Assembly: GCA_903862935.1 (NCBI GenBank)
Contig: CAIOZY010000039.1
Coordinates: forward strand, 1-64,000
DNA from: an uncultured Opitutaceae bacterium
Lineage (GTDB): Bacteria; Verrucomicrobiota; Verrucomicrobiia; Opitutales; Opitutaceae
Direction: 5' to 3'
DNA: 64,000 nt
Under the pieces are notes generated by a model. The model worked only from the letters and a program-made list of their open reading frames with translations, did no database searches and was not told the DNA's origin. Below are positions 36,653 to 44,246 of this stretch, piece by piece (position 1 is the first letter of the stretch; every line of letters starts with the position of its first letter). The translations under genes were made by a program, and so were the position numbers.

Positions 36653-36682
36653 TGTTAAGGCGTATGATTACTGAGCTTAACA
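36653..36682 (-). promoter_or_regulatory. BirA-type biotin operator upstream of bioA
   Basis: A perfect inverted repeat TGTTAAG (36653-36659) - N16 - CTTAACA (36676-36682) lies upstream of bioA. Known BirA operators have the form TTGTAAACC/GGTTTACAA or TTGTTAAC/GTTAACAA with a spacer of about 14-16 bp, so the arm sequence, spacing and position all fit. BirA bound to biotinyl-AMP would repress the operon. A TTGTTA that could act as a -35 box overlaps one arm on the minus strand. The identity of the regulator is inferred. Confidence 0.75.
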
Positions 36683-36704
36683 AGCCGGAATCCGGCCGTA
36701 AATC

Positions 36705-36938
36705 CTACTCCCCGTCGTTTCCGATAGCCTCGACCGGACAGCCCTCGAGAGCCTCCATGCACAGCGCAATCTCCTCTTCGGTGGTCGGCTGCTTGTGGAC
36801 GAAGGAAAAACCGCCCTCATCGCTGCGCGTAAAGGAAACCGGAGCCGTCTCGCGACACAGGTCGCAGTCAATGCACTGCTGGTCGACGTAAAACTTGCCC
36901 GCTGCGTTGTTGGGCCACTTCTCAGCTTTGTTTGCCAT
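36705..36938 (-). CDS. Small [4Fe-4S] ferredoxin
   Basis: A 77-residue single-cluster ferredoxin. Ligands are Cys22, Cys25 and Cys28 in CIDCDLCRETAP and Cys67 in GCPVEAIG; Cys60 is extra and may form a disulfide. It is a soluble one-electron carrier. It lies just upstream of the biotin operon on the same strand, separated by the BirA-type site. Biotin synthase needs an electron donor, but a specific link is not shown. The ATG at 36938 starts MANKAEKWPNN; longer starts have no similarity. Confidence 0.92.
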   Translation of the reverse strand: MANKAEKWPNNAAGKFYVDQQCIDCDLCRETAPVSFTRSDEGGFSFVHKQPTTEEEIALCMEALEGCPVEAIGNDGE

Positions 36939-37068
36939 GGGGTAGAAACAAAGCCCCCGGTCCCGGTTTCTGTCAAGCCCCCCAGACGGCGCCCTCAACC
37001 CGGGTGCCCGACGGCATGAGGTCTTGTATTTGCCGAGGCAGCGCTTAGCTTCCAAGGACCACCCGCAA

Positions 37069-37956
37069 ATGCTCTCCGACCGCCCCTACATGCAGGACAA
37101 CCGACCCGAGGAGCGCACAAGCGTCCTGGGCTGGCTGATCGCGGCGATCATCTCCGGATTCGTCCTGCAAACGGTGATGACCCGGCTCTTCCAGGCCGGA
37201 CCCGCGATGGAGTCGCTCTTTGCGGTGACGCCGGCGGCGCTGCGCTCGGGGCGGGTGTGGACCCTCTTCACCTACGCGTTCCTGCACGACCAGGACAACC
37301 TGCTGCACGTCCTCACGAACGTCCTGGCCGTCTACTTCCTGGGCAGGCCGCTCTTGCCGCTGCTCGGCCCGAAGCGCTTCGTCGGGCTTTTCGCCAGCGC
37401 GGTGGCGCTGGGCGGGGTGTGCTGGGCGGCGGCCAACTGGCAGGCTCCGGCGATGCTCCTGGGCGCCTCGGCCGGCGCCTCGGCCCTCCTGATTGTCTTC
37501 GCCTGCTTCTATCCGGACCGGGAGATGACGTTTCTGCTGTTTTTCATCATCCCGGTGAGCCTCAAGCCCAAGTACATGGCGCTCGCCTGCGTGGCGATCG
37601 ACCTGTTCGGCTGCGTCTTCTATGAGCTCCTCGGCACCCCCTCCCCCTTCGGGCTGGCGCACTCCGCGCACCTGGGCGGGATGGCCGCAGGGTGGCTCTA
37701 CTTCCAGTTTGCCCACAACGCCCGGTGGCGCCTGCCGCTGAGGCGCGCAAGCTCCGAGGCTCCGCGCTGGAGCAAGCGGGCCGCCCAGCAGGGCTCCCCC
37801 GCCCCCGCCTATCGCGTGAACCTCACCAACCGCGAGTCGCTGAAGGCCGAGGTGGACCGGATCCTGGACAAGATCAACAGCAAGGGCTTCGGGGCGCTGA
37901 CCCCGGAGGAGAAGCGCCTGCTCGACGATGCGCACGACCTGCTCAGCCGGCGCTAG
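37069..37956 (+). CDS. Rhomboid-family intramembrane protease
   Basis: A protein of 295 residues with six hydrophobic segments and a soluble C-terminal tail of about 85 residues that has a charged helical end (LTPEEKRLLDDAHDLL). The rhomboid dyad is Ser134 in LGASAGASALL and His201 in LAHSAHLGGMAAGW; HVLTNVLAVYFLG carries the helix-2 His/Asn. The canonical GxSG is GxSA here, a variant I would expect in some active relatives. It would cut membrane proteins within the bilayer. Its 3' end overlaps glnE by 29 bp on the same strand. The ATG at 37069 was chosen over a TTG at 37024. Confidence 0.88.
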   Translation: MLSDRPYMQDNRPEERTSVLGWLIAAIISGFVLQTVMTRLFQAGPAMESLFAVTPAALRSGRVWTLFTYAFLHDQDNLLHVLTNVLAVYFLGRPLLPLLGPKRFVGLFASAVALGGVCWAAANWQAPAMLLGASAGASALLIVFACFYPDREMTFLLFFIIPVSLKPKYMALACVAIDLFGCVFYELLGTPSPFGLAHSAHLGGMAAGWLYFQFAHNARWRLPLRRASSEAPRWSKRAAQQGSPAPAYRVNLTNRESLKAEVDRILDKINSKGFGALTPEEKRLLDDAHDLLSRR

Positions 37957-40744
37957 CTTCCGGGCGTCGATCCTCGCTGAGCACCCCAGTTTCCCGGCCG
38001 ACTCGGTAGGCCAGGCTGCCTGGGACCGCCTCGGGCTCTTGGCGCAGGCAAGCCCCCTGTACGGGCAGCTGATGACGCGTGAGCCAGAGATCTGCAGCTG
38101 GCTCCAGGAGGAGCGAAACCTCCGCCCCTCCTACGGCCACCGGCTCCTCATCGAGGAATGGAAGGGCTTCTCAGCCGACGCCGGCTCGGAAGGGGCAAGC
38201 GAGGAAGTCCACCTGCCGAGGCTTCGACGGTGGCGGCGCCGCATGTCGCTACTGATCGCCCACCGCAGCGTGAACGGGATCGCCGACGAGGCCGAAGCGG
38301 TTGCGGAGCTCAGCCAGCTCGCGGAGTTCTGCCTGAAGGACTGCTACCGGATCGCCCTGAAGCGGTGGACGGAGCGCCTGGGCCGGCCCTGGGACGAGCA
38401 CCAGGGCCGCCCGGCGCGGTTCTGCATTCTGGCGCTCGGGAAACTCGGAGGCGGGGAGCTCAACTTCTCCTCCGACATCGACCTGATCTACATCTACGAG
38501 GGCGAGGGCCACTGCCACCGCGACGGCGCGGCCGGGACCATGGTCAACGCCGAGTTCTTCACGAAGGTCGCCGAGACCCTGACCCGGCTCCTGACCGAGT
38601 CGACGGCCGACGGGTTCCTCTTCCGGGTCGACGTCAGGCTCCGCCCCGAGGGGGCCTGGGGCCCGCTCGTGTACGGGCTGGGGGCGATCGAAAACTACTA
38701 CTCGACCGCGGGCCAGACCTGGGAGCGCCTGGCCCTGCTGAAGGCCCGGCCCGTCGCCGGCGACCACGCGCTCGGAGCCGAGTTTCTCGAGGACATGCAC
38801 GCCTTCCGGTACCCCCGCAGGCCCCCGCTGGCGCTTCTGTCGGAGGTGGCCGCGATGAAGTCGCGCACCGAGCGCGAGATCATCCGCGGGGAGCTCGACC
38901 GGGACCTGAAGCGGGGCCCGGGCGGGATCCGGGAGATCGAGTTCATCGCGCAGTCGCTCCAATTGCTGCACGCCGGCCGCAACCCCTTCCTCCAGACGGG
39001 GGTCACCGCCGCCGCCCTGGAGCGGCTCGCCCGCTACGAGCTGATCGGGCGCGGGGAAGCCGACTTCTTGACGCAGGCCTACTGGCACCTGCGCAAGGTC
39101 GAGCACCGCCTGCAGATGCGCGACGAGCGCCAGACGCACGAACTGCCCACGGACGAGCAGGAGCTCGCCGCGGTCGCGGCCTCGCTGGGGTTCGACTCCG
39201 CGCAAGCCTTCCTGGGCGACTTGGACGGGCGGCGCAAGCGCGTGCAGGAGCTGTACGCGGCCCAGTTCGCCGACCGCAATGTCGACAGCGAGTTCGAGGA
39301 GTGGTGGGAGTTCTTCACGACCGACCAGGTCCCGGCCGCCGTCGCGTCCCGCCTCGAGCGCTGGTTCGACGGGGATTTGGGCGCGGCGGAGTCCCTGCGG
39401 GTCTTCGCCTGCGGCGACCACCGCCGGCAGATCACCCCGGAATTGGTGACCCGATTCCAGCACCTGGCCTCCCACCTGGACGGGCTGATCCCGGGCCTGG
39501 CCAGGCCCCTGCTGACCCTCGGCCGGCTCGCGCGGTGCGCGGAGCGCTACGGCACGCCCCAGCAGTTCCTCAACCAGTGCGCCGCCAACCCGCAGCTCTT
39601 GCGCGTCCTGGGGCTATTGTGCGACCGCAGCACCTACGGGTCCGAGCTCCTGTCGGCCCATCCGGAGATCCTCGAGGAGGTGCTGCGCCCGGAGATGCTG
39701 CGCCGCAGAAAGACCGGCAAGGCCCTCGCGGGCGAGCTGGAGGCCGGGCCGGCGCCGGACCAGCCGGAGTTTCCCGCGTGGCTTTGGCTGTACGTGCGGG
39801 CCGAGCAGGTGCGCTACCTGATCGGGGAGCTGCTGGGATTTGTCACCGCCCGCGACGTCGAGGAGGCCTTGAGCCGGCTCGCCGACGCGGTCATCCGGCA
39901 CCTGGTCCGGGGAACAAAGCTGTTGGTCGTCGCCCTGGGAAAATACGGCGGGCGCGAACTCGCGTTCGGCTCCGACCTGGACCTGCTGGTCCTCTGCGCG
40001 GAAAAGGCGGGCCCGGCGGCGATCGCCCAGATCGAGGAGGTGCGCCGGGTCCTGCGCCACGGCGGCCCCCTGGGAGCGACCTTCGCCGTGGACTTAAGGC
40101 TCAGGCCGCACGGAAACGACGGACCCCTGGTGGCGACCATGGGGGCCCTAGAGGCCTACCACCGGGGCGAGGCGCAGCCCTGGGAAAAGCAGCTGCTCGT
40201 CCGGGCCCGGGTGGTCGCCGGCCCGGCCCCGCTCGCCGCCCTGTTCAAGGTCTGGGTCGGAACCCTCCTTTACTCGGATCCTCTCTCCCCCGAGGAGGAG
40301 GCCTCGATGTGGGCGATGCGGATGCGGGTCGAGCGCGAGCGCGACGTCGTCTCGCCGCCTGAGCGCGCCTACAAGACCGGGGCCGGGGGGCTGATCGACG
40401 CCGAGTTCCTGGCCCAGATCCTCCAGCTGCGCCACGGCCATGCCCATCCCTCCCTGCGCGTGACCGGCACCCGCGATGCCCTGGCGGCCCTGGGCGAGGC
40501 GGGCCTGATCCCGGGGGGAGAGGCCGCCCGGCTCCGGGACAACTACGAGTTCCTGAAAAGGGTCGAGTTCGCGCTGAGGCGGGACGCAAACCAGGGGGTA
40601 AGCACCCTTCCGGCCCAGCCCGAGGACCGCGCCCCTTTGGCCCGCTGGCTTTCCTTTGCCGACGAGCCCTCCTTCTGGGCCGAGCATGTCGCCCGGCTCC
40701 GGGAGACCCGCAGGATTGTCGACCAGGTCCGGGGGACCGCCTAA
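37928..40744 (+). CDS. glnE: Bifunctional glutamine synthetase adenylyltransferase/deadenylase
   Basis: A protein of 938 residues, close to E. coli GlnE (946). Two nucleotidyltransferase domains are visible: LALGKLGGGELNFSSDIDLI near residue 175 (deadenylylation half) and ALGKYGGRELAFGSDLDLLVL near residue 665 (adenylylation half). Each is followed by a helical regulatory region (GGIREIEFIAQ and GGLIDAEFLAQ). It tunes glutamine synthetase in response to glutamine and P-II; a glnB gene lies in this window at 4653-4991. The ATG at 37928 falls inside the end of the rhomboid gene, giving a 29-bp overlap. No later ATG would keep the N-terminal helices. Confidence 0.95.
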   Translation: MRTTCSAGASFRASILAEHPSFPADSVGQAAWDRLGLLAQASPLYGQLMTREPEICSWLQEERNLRPSYGHRLLIEEWKGFSADAGSEGASEEVHLPRLRRWRRRMSLLIAHRSVNGIADEAEAVAELSQLAEFCLKDCYRIALKRWTERLGRPWDEHQGRPARFCILALGKLGGGELNFSSDIDLIYIYEGEGHCHRDGAAGTMVNAEFFTKVAETLTRLLTESTADGFLFRVDVRLRPEGAWGPLVYGLGAIENYYSTAGQTWERLALLKARPVAGDHALGAEFLEDMHAFRYPRRPPLALLSEVAAMKSRTEREIIRGELDRDLKRGPGGIREIEFIAQSLQLLHAGRNPFLQTGVTAAALERLARYELIGRGEADFLTQAYWHLRKVEHRLQMRDERQTHELPTDEQELAAVAASLGFDSAQAFLGDLDGRRKRVQELYAAQFADRNVDSEFEEWWEFFTTDQVPAAVASRLERWFDGDLGAAESLRVFACGDHRRQITPELVTRFQHLASHLDGLIPGLARPLLTLGRLARCAERYGTPQQFLNQCAANPQLLRVLGLLCDRSTYGSELLSAHPEILEEVLRPEMLRRRKTGKALAGELEAGPAPDQPEFPAWLWLYVRAEQVRYLIGELLGFVTARDVEEALSRLADAVIRHLVRGTKLLVVALGKYGGRELAFGSDLDLLVLCAEKAGPAAIAQIEEVRRVLRHGGPLGATFAVDLRLRPHGNDGPLVATMGALEAYHRGEAQPWEKQLLVRARVVAGPAPLAALFKVWVGTLLYSDPLSPEEEASMWAMRMRVERERDVVSPPERAYKTGAGGLIDAEFLAQILQLRHGHAHPSLRVTGTRDALAALGEAGLIPGGEAARLRDNYEFLKRVEFALRRDANQGVSTLPAQPEDRAPLARWLSFADEPSFWAEHVARLRETRRIVDQVRGTA

Positions 40745-40774
40745 GGCGCCCTCCCTAGGGAAAGGCCCCTTTTC
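40743..40774 (+). terminator. Imperfect hairpin with T-rich tail after glnE
   Basis: AAGG and CCTT ends enclose an imperfect GC stem around the palindrome TCCCTAGGGA, followed by TTTTCTTG. It starts at the glnE stop codon. This is the only gene-end hairpin noticed here with a real T-stretch after it. It probably separates glnE from prc. Confidence 0.4.
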
Positions 40775-40834
40775 TTGCATGACGGACAATTCCGTGAAAC
40801 ATTTCCGCGGCCTTTGCGTCCACATAGAGACTCC

Positions 40835-43063
40835 ATGATGTTCCGCCGCTCCCTCCTTAGCCGCCGGCTTGCTGTGATTCTCGCCGGCCTGATCCTGTGC
40901 GTCCGGGCGGCGGCCTCCGTTGAGGACACGTTCAAGACCCCCCAAAACCTCGCCACCGAGGCCACCTGGCTGGTGAAGCTATTGGAGGGGGCCCACTACA
41001 GCCGCTCGACCGTCCACCCCGGGGACTACGGGGCCGTGATCCCCGACTACATGACCGCACTCGACGGCCAGCACCTGTTCTTCCTCGACTCCGACCGGGC
41101 CCGGTTCACGAAGGCCTACAACGGGGACACCCTCTACTCCAACATCGCGTACCTGGGCAACATAGACCCCGCCTACGAGATCTACCGCATCTACGAGAAG
41201 CGCGTGCAGGCCCGGATCACCTGGATCCAGGAGGCCCTGAAGAAGCCGGTCGACCTGTCGACCAACGAGACCTACGCGGTCGACCGGACGAAGGCCGACT
41301 GGCCCGCGACCGCTGCCGACTCGGACGAGCTGTGGGGCAGGCGCCTGAAGTTCGAGCTCGTGGCCGAGATGCTGGGCAAGAAGACGCCCGACCAGGCCAA
41401 GGACACCGTCAAGAAGCACTACGAGCGGCTGCTCAAGAACCTGAGCGACGTGGAGACGAGCGACCTGGCGGAGATCTACCTGACGTGCATCGCCGCCCTC
41501 TACGACCCGCACTCCAGCTACTTTTCGGCCGAGACCTACGAGGACTTCGGAATCCAGATGAACCTGGAACTCGTCGGCATCGGCGCCATGCTCCGGCTTA
41601 AAGACGACTACTGCTCGATCGAGGAGCTCGTCCCCGGCGGACCCGCCGAGTTAAGCCACCTGCTTAAGCCCCACGACAAGATCCTGGCTGTCGCCCAGGA
41701 CAACGAGGAGCCGGTTGAGATCGTGGGGATGAAGCTGCGAAAAATCGTCAAGATGATCCGCGGCAAGCAGGGCTCAAAGGTCCACCTGATCATCCAGCCG
41801 GCCTCCGCGGCCGACACCTCGGCGCGCAAGGAGATCGTCATCACCCGGGACGTGGTGAAGCTCAACTCGGCCCGCGCCCACGCGGCGATCTTCCAGGTCC
41901 CCGGCGCCGACGGCCACCCGGTGCCGATGGGGGTCATTACGCTGCCCGAGTTCTACGGGCCCGCAGGGGACCGGTCCGCGGGCGAGAAGATCAGCGCCTC
42001 CCGGGACACGGCCGACCTGCTCGCCAAGCTGAAGAAGGCCGGTATCCAGGGCCTGGTGCTCGACCTGCGCCACAACGGCGGGGGCTTCTTGGGCGAGGCG
42101 ATCAACCTGGCGGGGCTCTTTGTCCCCCGCGGCCCCATCGTCCAGGTCCGCGAGAGCGACGGCCGGATCATCGTGGACAACGACGAACTGGTCGGCCCCG
42201 CTTACGACGGCCCCATGGCGGTCCTGACCGACCGCTTCAGCGCCTCGGCCTCGGAGATCGTCGCGGGGGCTCTGCAGAACTACGGCCGGGCGGTCGTGAT
42301 CGGCGACGACTCGACCCACGGCAAGGGTACCGTGCAAACCGTGGTCGAGATGAAGAACATCTCCCCGGAGCTGGCGATGTCCGCGGAAAAGTCCGGGGCG
42401 GCCAAGGTCACGATCCAGAAGTTCTACCTGCCGAGCGGCTCCTCAACCCAGCTTCGCGGGGTCGTCCCCGACATCTCGCTTCCCTCGATCGACGACTCCC
42501 TGCCGATCGGCGAGAGGAGTCTCCCCCACGCCCTCATCTGGGACCGGATCCCGAGCACCCCCTTTGACGGGCGCCCGCTCGACCCGAAGGTCGTGGCCTC
42601 CCTGCGCCAGTCGAGCCTGAGCCGCCAGTCCAAGTTGGAGGAGTTCTCCTTCCTCAAGCGGGACGTCGACTGGTTCAAGTCCCACCAGGAGCAGAAGCTC
42701 ATCTCCGTAAATCTCGAGCAGCGCCGCGCGGAGAAGTCTGCCGACGACGCCTTCCGCAAGGACATCAAGGCCGAGCAGGAGCGGCTCGCCAAGAGCGACT
42801 ACCCGCACCAGGAGTTCTGGCTGAGCGCTCCGCCGGCCAAGCCTGCCGCCGACACGAAGAAAGCGGACGACGCGGCCAGCGCGGATGACTCGGACGAGGC
42901 CGATGCGGTCCTCTCGACCGATCAGGACCCCTACCCAAAGATGGACGTGCACCTGCGGGAAACCTTCCGGATCCTCAATGATGCGATCGGCCTTGGAAGC
43001 GACCGTCAGTACTGGGCAAACGACCACGCTCCGCTTACGATAGCGAGCGCGGCGAAGAACTGA
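40835..43063 (+). CDS. prc: Tail-specific (C-terminal processing) protease, S41A
   Basis: A protein of 742 residues with an N-terminal signal peptide (hydrophobic LAVILAGLILCVRAAAS), so it acts in the periplasm. The order is an N-terminal helical domain, a PDZ domain near residues 245-320 (IEELVPGGPAELSHLLKPHD), and the S41 catalytic domain. The Ser-Lys dyad is Ser471 in DRFSASASEIVAG and Lys497 in THGKGTVQ. A long charged tail follows. Prc/Tsp trims the C-termini of envelope proteins and controls murein hydrolases. ATGs at 40835 and 40838 are equally possible. A degenerate copy of its last 50 codons lies at 43992-44147. Confidence 0.95.
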   Translation: MMFRRSLLSRRLAVILAGLILCVRAAASVEDTFKTPQNLATEATWLVKLLEGAHYSRSTVHPGDYGAVIPDYMTALDGQHLFFLDSDRARFTKAYNGDTLYSNIAYLGNIDPAYEIYRIYEKRVQARITWIQEALKKPVDLSTNETYAVDRTKADWPATAADSDELWGRRLKFELVAEMLGKKTPDQAKDTVKKHYERLLKNLSDVETSDLAEIYLTCIAALYDPHSSYFSAETYEDFGIQMNLELVGIGAMLRLKDDYCSIEELVPGGPAELSHLLKPHDKILAVAQDNEEPVEIVGMKLRKIVKMIRGKQGSKVHLIIQPASAADTSARKEIVITRDVVKLNSARAHAAIFQVPGADGHPVPMGVITLPEFYGPAGDRSAGEKISASRDTADLLAKLKKAGIQGLVLDLRHNGGGFLGEAINLAGLFVPRGPIVQVRESDGRIIVDNDELVGPAYDGPMAVLTDRFSASASEIVAGALQNYGRAVVIGDDSTHGKGTVQTVVEMKNISPELAMSAEKSGAAKVTIQKFYLPSGSSTQLRGVVPDISLPSIDDSLPIGERSLPHALIWDRIPSTPFDGRPLDPKVVASLRQSSLSRQSKLEEFSFLKRDVDWFKSHQEQKLISVNLEQRRAEKSADDAFRKDIKAEQERLAKSDYPHQEFWLSAPPAKPAADTKKADDAASADDSDEADAVLSTDQDPYPKMDVHLRETFRILNDAIGLGSDRQYWANDHAPLTIASAAKN

Positions 43064-43210
43064 AGCCCCCCCCGCCGCCGGACCTCAGGCGCGGGCCTGG
43101 CAAGACGGGAGACCCGGCAAGACCGGGGCGGGCTGCAGGGGACGCTTTTACCGGGGACAGTCGTTCGGGCCAGGCGAGTTAGGAACTCTGCAGACTGTGC
43201 CAGCGTCCGC

Positions 43211-43486
43211 TCATCCCAAGCGTCGCACCTGATCGTGATTCATCACGTCGAAAAGGACAACTTCCTTGGGGCCGATACGAAGGATAACTCGCCAGCGCAG
43301 ATCAAGCCGCGCCTCCCAAAAATCGCTGCCGTGCAGCCGGCGGAATCCATATCCGCGATGTTGATGCGGCTTTGCGACCAGATCCGGCAGAGCCAGAATC
43401 ACATCGATAACCTTTCCCTGCAACCGGGGATCCAGCGAGCGCCACGTCGTGACGAAGCGCTTGGCCGCATAGATGGGCCGATCCAT
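43211..43486 (-). CDS. RelE/ParE-like toxin
   Basis: A basic protein of 91 residues. The C-terminal beta-sheet region FRRLHGSDFWEARLDLRWRVILRIG resembles the RelE/ParE toxin family, with WRVIL and an ending VLFDVMNHDQV. RelE toxins cut mRNA on the ribosome and ParE toxins poison gyrase; I cannot tell which applies. It is the second gene of the pair: its ATG shares one base with the antitoxin stop (TGATG). Confidence 0.85.
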   Translation of the reverse strand: MDRPIYAAKRFVTTWRSLDPRLQGKVIDVILALPDLVAKPHQHRGYGFRRLHGSDFWEARLDLRWRVILRIGPKEVVLFDVMNHDQVRRLG

Positions 43487-43755
43487 CAGCGCTTCAACGC
43501 CTTCGCTGCTTCAGCGGGACTGGGCCCCAGGAGCTTTAAATCCCCAGCCCGGCGGTCGCGCTCGATCTCCGCATCGAAACCAGCCAGCGCCGACTCCGCC
43601 ACCGCCGGCCACAGGGCAAGGTCGGACTCCGTCACCGGCGTCAGCGTGACCGCCGGCTTGGAGCCGCGCATGATCAGCACATCCTCGCCCCTCTCGGCGG
43701 CCTCGACCAACGCGCTGAGCCTGGCCTTGGCTTCGGAAATCGTAACGGTCTTCAT
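43486..43755 (-). CDS. Phd/YefM-type antitoxin
   Basis: A protein of 89 residues whose N-terminal half (TVTISEAKARLSALVEAAER, then GEDVLIMRGSKPAVTL) is the Phd/YefM DNA-binding fold, with a charged C-terminal tail that would wrap and neutralise the toxin. Such antitoxins repress their own promoter together with the toxin. A phased GGTC-repeat promoter lies directly upstream. No stretch of Shine-Dalgarno sequence is obvious before the ATG at 43755. Confidence 0.88.
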   Translation of the reverse strand: MKTVTISEAKARLSALVEAAERGEDVLIMRGSKPAVTLTPVTESDLALWPAVAESALAGFDAEIERDRRAGDLKLLGPSPAEAAKALKR

Positions 43756-43756
43756 G

Positions 43757-43816
43757 GGTCTTAATTGGTCTTAATAAATGGTCCTTTTATCTGGTCCATA
43801 TATCTGGTCATGTCAA
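43757..43816 (-). promoter_or_regulatory. Toxin-antitoxin promoter with phased GGTC/GACC operator repeats
   Basis: In an AT-rich island upstream of the antitoxin, GGTC recurs at 43757, 43767, 43780, 43793 and 43806, spaced 10, 13, 13 and 13 bp. Three 13-bp units TGGTCCWTWTATC-like start at 43779, 43792 and 43805. On the minus strand, TTGACA (43816-43811) is followed about 17-18 bp later by AGATAA, a plausible -35/-10 pair that the repeats overlap. Autoregulation by the antitoxin is inferred. Confidence 0.6.
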
Positions 43817-43991
43817 GTACTCAAACAGGGGGGTTGTGTCGCACCCGACGGCTCGCGCCCGGTGCAAACCCTGGCGCTCCCGTCACTATGGCAAGCTCAC
43901 TTCCAGACGACGATGCACCGATCCCGTCCGGCAAGATCCCGGACTGGCTCAAAGCGCGCCCGGCCGCACTCCCTTGTTGCGCACCTCGAAT

Positions 43992-44147
43992 GAGGTGGCG
44001 GCCGTCTCGCCCGACCCGGAGCCCTATCCGAAGATGGATGTACATCGGCGCGAGGGTCTACGGATCTTTGATGGCGCGATCGACCTTGGCAGCGACCGCC
44101 AGCATTGGGCAGCCGACTCCGCGCCCCTTATGGTCGGGAGTGCATCG
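43992..44147 (+). pseudogene. Degenerate copy of the 3' end of prc
   Basis: Translation gives EVAAVSPDPEPYPKMDVHRR followed by LRIFDGAIDLGSDRQHWAAD and SAPLMVGSAS. This matches the prc C-terminus (EADAVLSTDQDPYPKMDVHL, LNDAIGLGSDRQYWANDHAP). There is no start codon or protease domain upstream, and the frame runs on into sequence opposite the TPR gene. It is a fragment of a paralog or an old duplication, left about 0.9 kb downstream of the intact prc with the toxin-antitoxin pair between. The remainder of 43817-44246 shows no gene. Confidence 0.75.
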
Positions 44148-44246
44148 CGGCGACTCCAAAGGTCCTCCGCCAGCACCGGGTATCACGATGCCCCTCCAAA
44201 TTGGAGCACCCCGGCTGCAGCAGGATTCGGGAACGAGCGGAAGGCT

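Noticed and set aside
38158-40362. A 734-codon plus-strand frame inside glnE
   Set aside because: It is an out-of-frame reading of glnE, rich in Arg, Pro and Gly; glnE motifs are continuous in the other frame.
43064-43210. A separate small gene or clear terminator between prc and the toxin gene
   Set aside because: Only short GC-rich 5-bp inverted repeats and no coding-like frame were seen; too weak to annotate.
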